DNA of 16,729 bases from a bacterium (GTDB lineage Bacteria > Patescibacteriota > Minisyncoccia > UBA6257 > UBA9933): contig JAJZBA010000003.1 of NCBI GenBank assembly GCA_021799155.1, forward strand, positions 1-16,729. The letters run 5' to 3'. A program made the translations under genes and the position numbers. Shown here piece after piece: positions 1 through 6,467 of the stretch; the first letter of the stretch is position 1, and every line of letters begins with the position of its first letter. A model generated the notes under the pieces. It was not told the origin of the DNA. It made no database searches and saw nothing but the letters and a program-made list of their open reading frames with translations.

Positions 1-121
1 AATTTTTGTCGAATTTCTTGTCTAGAATAGAAATATCGGCTTTTTTAAATTGCGGCGATTTTTGAAGAAATTTTAATAATGATTTTCCTTCAAGGCCGAA
101 ACCTAAGATGGCAATTTTCAT
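1..121 (-). CDS. murD: UDP-N-acetylmuramoylalanine--D-glutamate ligase, N-terminal fragment (MurD-like)
   Basis: Only the first 40 codons are in the window; the gene runs off the left edge. The translation starts MKIAILGFGLEGKSLLKFL, a Rossmann-type glycine-rich loop (GFGLEGKS) typical of the N-terminal domain of MurD, which adds D-glutamate to UDP-MurNAc-L-Ala in the cytoplasm. An alternative in-frame ATG lies two codons upstream (125-127). No Shine-Dalgarno sequence is evident. It follows the NlpC/P60 gene on the same strand but is separated from it by a terminator hairpin. A different Mur ligase or another NAD(P)-binding protein cannot be excluded from 40 residues, but the FGLEGKS form favours MurD. 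Confidence 0.6.
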   Translation of the reverse strand, partial: MKIAILGFGLEGKSLLKFLQKSPQFKKADISILDKKFDKN

Positions 122-144
122 ATTCATACGTTTTATATTATTAC

Positions 145-176
145 AAAAAAAGAATCCCATCGAAAGACGACGGGAT
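145..176 (-). terminator. Rho-independent terminator of the NlpC/P60 gene
   Basis: Read on the minus strand, ATCCCGTCG pairs with CGATGGGAT (9-position stem with one C-A mismatch, 5-nt loop), followed by TTCTTTTTTT. It lies about 20 nt after the NlpC/P60 stop codon and before the murD-like start. Confidence 0.75.
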
Positions 177-196
177 ATTATTGCGCGAGTTGAAAA

Positions 197-700
197 CTAA
201 ATAAATCTTTTAATCAGGGTTATGGTGTCAGGATGATAGTGAGAGTGATATTCTGGTGTGAAAGGATGCATTACAACCCCACTTTTTCCTCCGCTGTTGA
301 CGGCGTGAATGATGTTGTTTTCGGAGCACAATATGGCGACGTGTCCGACGTAAATTCCTGGTAGTTTTGAAAAGTCGTAGTAACCTTTTTCGCCGTGGAA
401 GAACAATAAGTCGCCTGGTAGTGCTTCGGGAAAAGAAGGTATTATTTGTCCAATTTCCGAAGTAGCCTGTTCAATAGTTGACGGCGGCAGCACTAATTGT
501 AGTGTTTTCCAGAAAACATATACTACAAATGAAGAGCAATCCACCTCCTGAATCGGTTTTCCGTCAAAAGCTATCAATTCTTCTCGAAACCGCGGCCGCG
601 CCCCTCTTTTATACGGCGTTCCAACAAGAGATTCAGCGAAATCAATTATTTCTTTTCTTTTTAAATCTTTCACTAACTGCAATTTTTCTATCTTTGTCAT
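197..700 (-). CDS. NlpC/P60 family cysteine peptidase
   Basis: A 167-residue protein with the NlpC/P60 papain-like fold, a family that cleaves peptide bonds in peptidoglycan stems. The nucleophile is Cys55 in the DCSSFV motif, the general base is His120 in VGHVAI, and the third polar residue is His132 in IIHAV. The LPGDLLFF segment (94-101) is the usual strand before the histidine. There is no signal peptide or membrane segment, so export or a cytosolic role is unclear. The ATG start is well supported: GGGAGG lies 4 nt upstream (705-710), one of the few clear ribosome binding sites in the window. The gene has its own promoter and terminator and is divergent from the tRNA-pheS block. Homologues also act on other amide or thioester substrates, so the cell-wall role is inferred from the family. 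Confidence 0.88.
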   Translation of the reverse strand: MTKIEKLQLVKDLKRKEIIDFAESLVGTPYKRGARPRFREELIAFDGKPIQEVDCSSFVVYVFWKTLQLVLPPSTIEQATSEIGQIIPSFPEALPGDLLFFHGEKGYYDFSKLPGIYVGHVAILCSENNIIHAVNSGGKSGVVMHPFTPEYHSHYHPDTITLIKRFI

Positions 701-745
701 TTTTCCTCCCTTAAATTAAAGATTTAATTTAAAGATGCTGTATTA

Positions 746-774
746 TTTTTATTCCAAATCTTTACTAATGTCAA
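746..774 (-). promoter_or_regulatory. Promoter of the NlpC/P60 gene
   Basis: On the minus strand a perfect -35 box TTGACA (774-769) is followed after 17 nt by TAAAAA (751-746). Transcription would start near 738 and give a leader of about 38 nt that carries the GGGAGG ribosome binding site. Confidence 0.6.
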
Positions 775-789
775 GTTATTTGTTATTAT
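761..789 (+). promoter_or_regulatory. Candidate promoter for the tRNA-fMet/pheS block
   Basis: TTTACT (761-766), a 17-nt spacer and TATTAT (784-789) resemble a sigma70-type promoter. It overlaps the divergent NlpC/P60 promoter. The predicted start lies almost at the first base of the tRNA, so the transcript would have little or no 5' leader. The match is modest. Confidence 0.35.
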
Positions 790-794
790 TATTT

Positions 795-866
795 CGCGGA
801 GTGGAGGAACGGTTACCTCGGGAGGCTCATAATCTCCAGAAGCGGGTTCAATTCCCGCCTCCGCAA
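795..866 (+). tRNA. Initiator tRNA-fMet (CAU)
   Basis: The cloverleaf is complete: acceptor 795-801/859-865, D stem GAGG/CCTC, anticodon stem 821-825/833-837 with loop CTCATAA (anticodon 828-830), T arm GCGGG-TTCAATT-CCCGC, discriminator A866. Two hallmarks identify the initiator: the unpaired C1-A72 at the acceptor end, and A11-U24 in the D stem. The three conserved G-C pairs of the initiator anticodon stem are altered: 29-41 is A-U, 30-40 is G-C and 31-39 is G-U. The next bases read CAA, so a full CCA tail is not encoded and must be added enzymatically. Confidence 0.93.
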
Positions 867-1037
867 CAAACGAGCGAAGAGAGTTTGCGGGAATTGAAGC
901 CGACCCGAACGAAGTGAGGGCGGCGGGTTTCGGAGGAGACCGCCAGAAATTTATAAATTTATAAAATTATTCATTGTGGCGGTCGGGGGAGAAAAATTCC
1001 CGCCTCCGCAACAAATGAGCGAAGCGAGTTTTCGGGA
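850..1037 (+). repeat. Direct duplication of the tRNA-fMet 3' tail with nested inverted repeats
   Basis: The segment 850-892 (T-loop end, T stem, acceptor 3' strand and 26 nt of flank) recurs at 995-1037 with 40 of 43 positions identical, offset by 145 nt. Between the copies, GCGGGAATT (888-896) can pair with AATTCCCGC (995-1003), and a perfect inner pair GACCGCCA/TGGCGGTC encloses an AT-rich loop. The stretch 867-1040 has no gene. The duplicate lacks the 5' half of a tRNA, so it is a tail remnant, not a second tRNA. Confidence 0.8.
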
Positions 1038-1040
1038 TAT

Positions 1041-1113
1041 GGCAGGGTAGCTCAGTTGGCAGAGCGAGGGAGTCATAACCCCTAGGTCGTGGGTTCGATC
1101 CCCACCCCTGTCA
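1041..1113 (+). tRNA. tRNA with CAU anticodon (elongator Met, or Ile2 if lysidine-modified)
   Basis: Acceptor GGCAGGG/CCCTGTC (one G-U), D arm GCTC/GAGC, anticodon stem AGGGA/CCCCT with loop GTCATAA (anticodon 1074-1076), T arm GTGGG-TTCGATC-CCCAC, discriminator A1113. The top pair of the anticodon stem is an A31-C39 mismatch, and position 32 is G instead of a pyrimidine. Whether it reads AUG or, after lysidine modification, AUA cannot be decided from sequence alone. CCA is not encoded. It lies 13 nt before pheS and is probably co-transcribed with it. Confidence 0.88.
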
Positions 1114-1126
1114 CAAAATAAAAAAT

Positions 1127-2131
1127 ATGATTCAAATTCAAGAACTCAAAAAATCAGCCTTAAAAGAAATTTCGGCTGCCGGAAGTTTAGAAGAATTAGA
1201 AAAAGCCGAAATTAAATACCTCGGTCGGAAGGGTGAACTAACATTGATTTTACGTTCTTTAAAAGATTTACCCGTTGAAGAACGAAAAAAAATTGGTCCG
1301 TTAGCGCAGCAACTTAAAAAAGAATTAGAAGAATTATTTAATAAGAAATCCGAAGAACTAAAAACTAAAACCTATAACCTAAAACCTGTTTTAGATATTA
1401 CCAAGCCGGGTAAAAAAATCAAAATAGGCCATCTTCATCCACTTTCAAAAATCGAAGAAGAGATTCGTAACATTTTTCTTTCAATGAATTTTTCGGTCGT
1501 CGAAGGCCCGGAAATCGAAGATGAATATCATAATTTTGACGCTTTAAACATTCCCAAAGACCATCCGGCAAGAGACGCGTGGAACACGTTTTGGCTTAAA
1601 TTAACCGACTACAAACGACAAACGACTAACGACGGCCGTAAATTATTGCGGACTCATACCAGTCCGATGCAGATTCGCTATATGGAAACTCATAATCCGC
1701 CTTTTCAAATAATTGTGCCGGGCCGGGTTTTCCGCTATGAAGCCACTGACGCGTCTCATGAAATAAATTTTTACCAAATTGAAGGCTTGATGGTTGGCAA
1801 AGATATTTCGTTGGCGAATTTCAAATTTATTATTGAGGAATTTTTTAAAAAATTTTTCGGCCGCGAAATAGAATTTCGCTACCGGCCGAGTTATTTTCCT
1901 TTCGTCGAGCCGGGTGTGGAGGTTGATATTAAATTTAAAAACAAATGGCTGGAAATCATGGGAGCGGGTATGGTTCATAGAAAAGTTTTTGAATCCGTTA
2001 AATATAATCCTTACGAGTGGCAAGGTTTCGCTTTTGGAATGAGTTTGGAGAGATTGACGATGATTAAATACAAGGTTGATGATATTAGACTGTTTTATTC
2101 CGGTGATTTGAGATTTATAAATCAGTTTTAA
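1127..2131 (+). CDS. pheS: Phenylalanyl-tRNA synthetase alpha subunit
   Basis: The 334-residue class II synthetase subunit charges tRNA-Phe, normally as an alpha2-beta2 enzyme with PheT. The N-terminal ~95 residues form the charged coiled-coil that binds tRNA. The catalytic core shows motif 2 (LLRTHTSPMQIRYM, about 173-186), the YRPSYFPFVEPGVEVDI stretch, and motif 3 (GFAFGMSLERL, about 300-312). Length matches the family. Two segments are unusual: residues 161-169 (DYKRQTTND) are encoded by 7-nt repeats in a loop just before motif 2, and about residues 76-87 by another heptad tract. No Shine-Dalgarno is visible. pheT does not follow, so the beta subunit must be encoded elsewhere. PBP2 begins 5 nt after the stop. 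Confidence 0.96.
   Translation: MIQIQELKKSALKEISAAGSLEELEKAEIKYLGRKGELTLILRSLKDLPVEERKKIGPLAQQLKKELEELFNKKSEELKTKTYNLKPVLDITKPGKKIKIGHLHPLSKIEEEIRNIFLSMNFSVVEGPEIEDEYHNFDALNIPKDHPARDAWNTFWLKLTDYKRQTTNDGRKLLRTHTSPMQIRYMETHNPPFQIIVPGRVFRYEATDASHEINFYQIEGLMVGKDISLANFKFIIEEFFKKFFGREIEFRYRPSYFPFVEPGVEVDIKFKNKWLEIMGAGMVHRKVFESVKYNPYEWQGFAFGMSLERLTMIKYKVDDIRLFYSGDLRFINQF
1353..1387 (+). repeat. Heptad tract inside pheS (AAAACCT type)
   Basis: Five consecutive 7-mers: AAGAACT, AAAAACT, AAAACCT, ATAACCT, AAAACCT. The end pairs locally as CTAAAAC/GTTTTAG (1379-1394). It encodes part of the linker between the coiled-coil and the catalytic core. Confidence 0.6.
1607..1633 (+). repeat. Heptad arm inside pheS (GACNNAC type)
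   Basis: 27 nt reading GACTAC + AAACGAC + AAACGAC + TAACGAC, in frame, encoding D161-D169. It has the same heptads as one arm of the hairpin inserts in 23S and secA. No convincing second arm follows. Confidence 0.65.
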
Positions 2132-2136
2132 GCGCG

Positions 2137-3999
2137 ATGAAAAAAAAAGATCTCTTTTTTGAAGAAGCGGTTTTAGACGATCTTTCTCAAAATTTTGATT
2201 CTTTAGAACAGCCGCTTTCGGCTAGAGCTTTTAAGTTTATTGGCTTTTTTACTGTTATTATTATTTTTATTGTTGTCGGCCGTCTGCTTTTTTTAGGCTG
2301 GTTTAAGAATGATTTTTATAAATCCCGTGCTTTGGCTAATGCCGGCCAAATTACGGTTGTCAGAACTCAGCGGGGGATTATTTTTGACAAGTTTAATAAA
2401 CCGCTGGTTAAAAATCTTCCGGCTTATCGTTTAAATTTAAAACTGGTCGAGTTTTTTAAAAATGAAGAAGAAAGAACAAAAACAATAAAAGCTCTCCAAG
2501 AAATTCTTAATCTGCGCGCAGGCGAAATAGAAAATTTATTGAAAGGAGTTAATCTGGAAAAACAAAATTCTATAATCATCGCCAAAAAATTAAACGTTGA
2601 TCAACTCATTAAAATTAAAAATTTAAATCTCCCGGCTCTTCGGATAGATGATTATTTTGAAAGGGAATATCCCGACCCCTTCGCCTTTTCTCATTTAATC
2701 GGTTATACCGGGATCGCCAGCGATTCCGATTTGGAAAACAATCTTTCGCTTTCTTTAAACGACATAATCGGCAAAAGCGGTCTTGAGGTTTATTACGATA
2801 AAGAGCTGAGAGGAGAAGACGGAGAAATAATTAATTACAAAAACGTCAAAGGAGAAATTATTGATGAAAAATTGGTTAAGGAACCGGCGCCGGGCAACGG
2901 GCTTTATACGACAATCGATGCCGAATTTCAATCTTATTTTTACAATCGTTTGAAACAGGGAATCGATTATCTGGGAAGCCGCGGAGGCGTCGGTATTGCT
3001 TTAAATCCTCAAAACGGAGAAGTTTTAGCTTTGGTTAATTTACCGAGTTTCGATAATAACGAAATCAAACAATCGGATTTAACCAACCAATTTCGCCCTC
3101 TTTTTAATAGGGCGATTTCCGGCGTTTATACGCCGGGCTCGACGGTTAAACCGCTCGTGGCTTTCGCGGCTTTAAAGGAAAATATTATTGAGCCGGAAAA
3201 AGAAATATATTCAGCCGGCTATATCGATGTTCCTAATCCTTATCATCCGGACCAACCTTCGCGTTTTGTTGATTGGAAGCCGCACGGCTGGGTGAATTTG
3301 TACTCCGCCATTGCGCGTTCCAGTAATGTTTATTTTTACGAAGTCGGCGGAGGTTTCGGAAATCAGAAAGGATTGGGGATTGAAAAATTAAAAGAATATT
3401 GGCAAAAGTTTGGTTTCGGCGAATTAACGGGTATTGATTTAGCCGGAGAAGCAAAAGGCTTTCTTCCCGATCCGAATACTAAAGAGAAAAAAGGAGAAAT
3501 TTGGCGCTTAGGCGACACTTATAACGTTTCTATTGGCCAAGGGGATCTTTTGATTACGCCACTTCAGCTTATCAATTACATTTCCGCCATTGCCAACGGC
3601 GGTAAAATTTATCAGCCTTTTATCGTAAAAAAAATAATTTCCGAAAAAAAAGAGACAGTTAAAGAGACAAACCCCAAAATTATTAAAGATTATTCTTCCG
3701 ATATTGAAATTATAAAAAAAGTTCAAAAAGGAATGATTGACGGCGTGGAAAAATCTTACGGAACGTCTCATTTATTGGCGGATTTGCCGATGTCGGTGGC
3801 GGCTAAAACCGGCAGTTCGCAGATTGAAAATAAAAAGAAAATAAATGCTTTTTTTGTCGGGTATGCGCCAACGGAAAATCCTCAAATCGCGATTTTAGTT
3901 TTGGTTGAAGATGCCCGCGAAGGGAGCATTAATACCGTGCCGATAGCAAAAGACGTTCTAAAATGGTATTATTACAACAGGATAGTTAAAAGTTTATAA
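2137..3999 (+). CDS. mrdA: Penicillin-binding protein 2-type peptidoglycan transpeptidase
   Basis: A 620-residue class B PBP that cross-links peptidoglycan outside the membrane, usually with a SEDS glycosyltransferase (RodA) in elongation. One membrane anchor spans about residues 32-54. A dimerisation domain follows (RTQRGIIFD about 77-85, then the ERE/DPFAFSHLIGYTG region). The transpeptidase domain has all three active-site motifs: S335-T-V-K338 with nucleophile Ser335, S395-S-N397 and K557-T-G559. PBP2 is preferred over PBP3/FtsI because of the HLIGYTG region and overall order, but the two are close. The start lies 5 nt after pheS with no ribosome binding site, suggesting translational coupling. 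Transcription probably continues into the GalT-like gene 13 nt downstream. Confidence 0.92.
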   Translation: MKKKDLFFEEAVLDDLSQNFDSLEQPLSARAFKFIGFFTVIIIFIVVGRLLFLGWFKNDFYKSRALANAGQITVVRTQRGIIFDKFNKPLVKNLPAYRLNLKLVEFFKNEEERTKTIKALQEILNLRAGEIENLLKGVNLEKQNSIIIAKKLNVDQLIKIKNLNLPALRIDDYFEREYPDPFAFSHLIGYTGIASDSDLENNLSLSLNDIIGKSGLEVYYDKELRGEDGEIINYKNVKGEIIDEKLVKEPAPGNGLYTTIDAEFQSYFYNRLKQGIDYLGSRGGVGIALNPQNGEVLALVNLPSFDNNEIKQSDLTNQFRPLFNRAISGVYTPGSTVKPLVAFAALKENIIEPEKEIYSAGYIDVPNPYHPDQPSRFVDWKPHGWVNLYSAIARSSNVYFYEVGGGFGNQKGLGIEKLKEYWQKFGFGELTGIDLAGEAKGFLPDPNTKEKKGEIWRLGDTYNVSIGQGDLLITPLQLINYISAIANGGKIYQPFIVKKIISEKKETVKETNPKIIKDYSSDIEIIKKVQKGMIDGVEKSYGTSHLLADLPMSVAAKTGSSQIENKKKINAFFVGYAPTENPQIAILVLVEDAREGSINTVPIAKDVLKWYYYNRIVKSL

Positions 4000-4012
4000 A
4001 GTTTTAAAGTTT

Positions 4013-4999
4013 ATGAATTCTGAATTACGGAAAGATCTCGTTTCCGGCGATTGGATAGTCATCGCGCCCGGAAGAATAAAGAGGCCGGACCAATTTTTAA
4101 AACTGCAAAAAATAAAACGCCCCAAAGTTTCTGTCAGAGGCTGTCCTTTTGAGGATTTGCGAAAAAGCGGTCAACACCCGCCGATTTTAAAATTTAAAAA
4201 TCACAAAGATTGGGAAGTGGTCGTTGTTGAAAATAAATATCCGGCTTTTACTCATATTAACACGTGCGCTCATCCGGAAAAGAAAGGCCCTTATTCCGTG
4301 ATGGAGGGTGTCGGTCATCATAACTTGGTTATTACGCGCGATCACTATAAGAATTTTCCGAAGCTTGGCAAAAAAACGGCGGAACTAGTTTTTAAGGCTT
4401 TTGTCGATTATTACAAATTATTGGCGAATGATTATTGTTTGGCTTATGTTTCAATTTTTCATAATTGGGGGCCGAAAGCCGGGGCTTCGGTTTATCATCC
4501 GCATTATCAAGTTATCGCTTTGCCGATTATTCCGCCGGACGTGGAGCATTCACTTAAAGGTTCGGAAAATTTTTATAAAAAACACAAAAAATGCGTCCAT
4601 TGTGTAATGCTGGACTGGGAATTGAAAGAAAAAAAGAGAATTATTTACGAAAACAAATTTGCCGTTGCGTTTGTGCCGTTTGTTCTGCGCGAACCGTTCG
4701 AACTGCGCGTTTTTCCAAAAAAACATTTGCCATTTTTTGAAGACACCCCTTCAAAGATTATGAACGGCGTTGTCGAAGTTTTGCAGAAAGCATTGCAAAA
4801 AATGGAAAAGCGACTTCATGACCCGGATTATAATTTTTTTATTCATACATCGCCGATTCAGGATAAAAACCGGCACAAACATTACCATTGGCATATTGAA
4901 ATTCTTCCAAAATTCAGCATCTCGGCCGGATTCGAACAGGGGACGGGAATCGAAATTACCGCCATCGATCCCGATGAAGCGGCGAGGATATTGAGATAA
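4013..4999 (+). CDS. galT: GalT/HIT-superfamily nucleotidylyltransferase
   Basis: A 328-residue protein of the galactose-1-phosphate uridylyltransferase family, which moves nucleotidyl groups between sugar phosphates through a histidine intermediate. The N-terminus LRKDLVSGDWIVIAPGR and the C44-P-F-E47 motif are typical. The nucleophile is predicted at His164 in H162-P-H-Y-Q166; most GalTs have HPHGQ, so Gly to Tyr is a change. A CVHC motif (194-197) may bind metal. The second HIT-like half has FVLREPFELRVFPKKH and a histidine cluster HKHYHWH (288-294). The substrate is uncertain: UDP-glucose/galactose-1-P exchange, ADP-sugar phosphorylase or a related activity. No Leloir-pathway partner is in the window. 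The stop overlaps the dedA start (TAATG). Confidence 0.85.
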   Translation: MNSELRKDLVSGDWIVIAPGRIKRPDQFLKLQKIKRPKVSVRGCPFEDLRKSGQHPPILKFKNHKDWEVVVVENKYPAFTHINTCAHPEKKGPYSVMEGVGHHNLVITRDHYKNFPKLGKKTAELVFKAFVDYYKLLANDYCLAYVSIFHNWGPKAGASVYHPHYQVIALPIIPPDVEHSLKGSENFYKKHKKCVHCVMLDWELKEKKRIIYENKFAVAFVPFVLREPFELRVFPKKHLPFFEDTPSKIMNGVVEVLQKALQKMEKRLHDPDYNFFIHTSPIQDKNRHKHYHWHIEILPKFSISAGFEQGTGIEITAIDPDEAARILR

Positions 5000-5625
5000 T
5001 GATATCTATAGTATTAGAAACAATTTCAAGTTTTATTTTAACGATAATCGGCGGGATTGGTTATTTCGGCATTTTTTTATTGATGTTTTTTCAAAGCTTA
5101 AATATTCCAATCCCTTCGGAAATTATAATGCCTTTTGCAGGTTTTTTAGTTCAGAAAGAAGTTTTCAATTTTTGGTTGGTGGTTTTTGCCGGCGCTTTCG
5201 GCAATTTAATAGGCGCTTTGATTTCTTATCAATTGGCGTTTCTATTAGTTAAGAACGGTTTGAGAGAAAAATATAAAATTTTAAAATTTCTAATCAGCGA
5301 CCACAATCTTAAAACAGCAGAGAAATGGTTTCAGAAATACGGCGCTTTTTCCATTTTTTTGGGCCGCTTAACGCCGATTTTAAGCACTTTTATTTCTTTT
5401 CCCGCCGGCTTGGCAAAGATGAACTTGAAAATTTTTTCAATCTTGACTTTTATCGGCTCGTTTATCTGGTGCGCTTTTTTGACCCGGCTCGGTTTTATCT
5501 TCGGTGAGAACTGGCAGATTTTGCAAGTTTATTTCCGAAAATTTGATTACGCGATTTTAATATCGATTTTAATTATAGTCGTAATTTGGTTTTATAATCA
5601 TTTTAAAAATCAATCCAATAAGTAA
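4999..5625 (+). CDS. DedA/SNARE-associated family membrane protein
   Basis: A 208-residue polytopic protein with hydrophobic segments at about 8-30, 48-75, 132-175 and 180-202. Family landmarks are the IPIPSEIIMPFAG loop near residue 38 and the FLGRLTPILSTFISFPAG re-entrant motif near 120-140. DedA proteins act in the inner membrane; several family members are lipid flippases for undecaprenyl phosphate or phosphatidylethanolamine. Beside a PBP2 gene, a carrier-lipid recycling role would fit, but that is inference. The start codon overlaps the upstream stop by one base. The final arginine usually present in the motif (PxxR) is not obvious here. Confidence 0.9.
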   Translation: MISIVLETISSFILTIIGGIGYFGIFLLMFFQSLNIPIPSEIIMPFAGFLVQKEVFNFWLVVFAGAFGNLIGALISYQLAFLLVKNGLREKYKILKFLISDHNLKTAEKWFQKYGAFSIFLGRLTPILSTFISFPAGLAKMNLKIFSILTFIGSFIWCAFLTRLGFIFGENWQILQVYFRKFDYAILISILIIVVIWFYNHFKNQSNK

Positions 5626-5628
5626 GAG

Positions 5629-5665
5629 CGGTATAATTGATTATACCGGTATAATAGAGTATACC
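5629..5665 (+). promoter_or_regulatory. Two back-to-back 18-bp palindromes upstream of tpiA
   Basis: GGTATAATTGATTATACC (5630-5647) is a perfect palindrome around a 2-nt centre. It is followed without a gap by GGTATAATAGAGTATACC (5648-5665), palindromic with one mismatch. Each contains TATAAT. No T-tract follows, so this is not a simple terminator. It sits 15 nt before tpiA, as expected for a tandem operator overlapping a promoter, though no good -35 box is placed. Confidence 0.5.
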
Positions 5666-5680
5666 ACTCGATGAATTATT

Positions 5681-6463
5681 ATGGAGAAAATAATAATTTT
5701 TAATTGGAAAATGACACCGCAATCGCTTGCTCAGGCGCGGAACTATGCGGATTGGGCGCGGACTTGCGCGGAAAAATCGCAGAATAAGGCGAAAATAATT
5801 ATTGTCCCGTCATTCGTCTATCTCTCAGAAATCGCTGGTCTTCTTAAGAGGACTAAAGTTAAATTGGGCGCCCAGGATGTTTTTTGGGAAAACAGCGGAA
5901 CTTATACGGGAGAAATTTCGTCGAAAATGCTTAAAAATCTGGGTGTAGAATATGTAATTGTGGGACATTCAGAGCGTCGGAAATTTTTAGACGAAACGGA
6001 CGAAATGATAAATAAGAAAGTTTTGGCGGCATTGAAAGCGGGATTGAAAGTGATTTTGTGTATTGGAGAGATAGAACGAACAACTAACAACAAACAACTA
6101 ACGACACAAGAAAAAAATTTTGTTAAAAAACAATTAGAAAAAGATTTAAAAGGAATAAAAAAATTATTAGGTGTTGGTCGTAAATCGTTAGTTAGCAATC
6201 TTGCGATTGCGTACGAGCCAGTCTGGGCAATCGGCGCCGGCCGTTCCGATACTCCGGAGGATGCGGCAGAAATGATAAAATTTATTAAGTCGTTAATTGT
6301 TAATCATTTTTCATTAATTACCCCCGTACTTTACGGTGGTTCGGTGGATAGTAAAAACATTAAAAATTTTATACAATATAAAGAAATTGACGGTGTGCTA
6401 GTCGGGCATGCTAGTTTAAAAAGAGGAGAAATTAAAAAGATAATAAAATCTATTTCCAAATAA
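5681..6463 (+). CDS. tpiA: Triosephosphate isomerase
   Basis: A 260-residue TIM-barrel enzyme interconverting dihydroxyacetone phosphate and glyceraldehyde-3-phosphate. Active-site residues are present: Lys10 (FNWKM), His96 (VGHSERR) and Glu179 (AYEPVWAIG), with the phosphate-binding YGGSV (218-222) and GVLVGHAS near the C-terminus; the usual GG in the last motif is GH here. The protein has about 11 more residues than E. coli TPI between CIGE and AYEPVW. The extra residues coincide with two stretches made of 7-nt repeats (about 132-143 and 164-173), both in surface loops after the catalytic His strand. The gene follows a tandem palindrome and leads a run of closely packed genes. Confidence 0.96.
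   Translation: MEKIIIFNWKMTPQSLAQARNYADWARTCAEKSQNKAKIIIVPSFVYLSEIAGLLKRTKVKLGAQDVFWENSGTYTGEISSKMLKNLGVEYVIVGHSERRKFLDETDEMINKKVLAALKAGLKVILCIGEIERTTNNKQLTTQEKNFVKKQLEKDLKGIKKLLGVGRKSLVSNLAIAYEPVWAIGAGRSDTPEDAAEMIKFIKSLIVNHFSLITPVLYGGSVDSKNIKNFIQYKEIDGVLVGHASLKRGEIKKIIKSISK
6075..6200 (+). repeat. Inverted heptad arms inside tpiA
   Basis: Left arm 6075-6105 reads AAC + GAACAAC + TAACAAC + AAACAAC + TAACGAC (31 nt). A degenerate right arm 6170-6200 reads GGTGTTG + GTCGTAA + ATCGTTA + GTTAGCA + ATC. They flank 64 nt of apparently native TPI helix. The total is 126 nt (42 codons), so the frame is kept. Confidence 0.65.
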
Positions 6464-6467
6464 AAAA

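Noticed and set aside
735..917. 60-codon plus-strand ORF
   Set aside because: It runs straight through the initiator tRNA and its duplicated tail; the tRNA fold explains the sequence.
995..1037. Second tRNA gene at the duplicated tail
   Set aside because: Only the T-loop end, T stem 3' strand and acceptor 3' strand are present; there is no D or anticodon arm.
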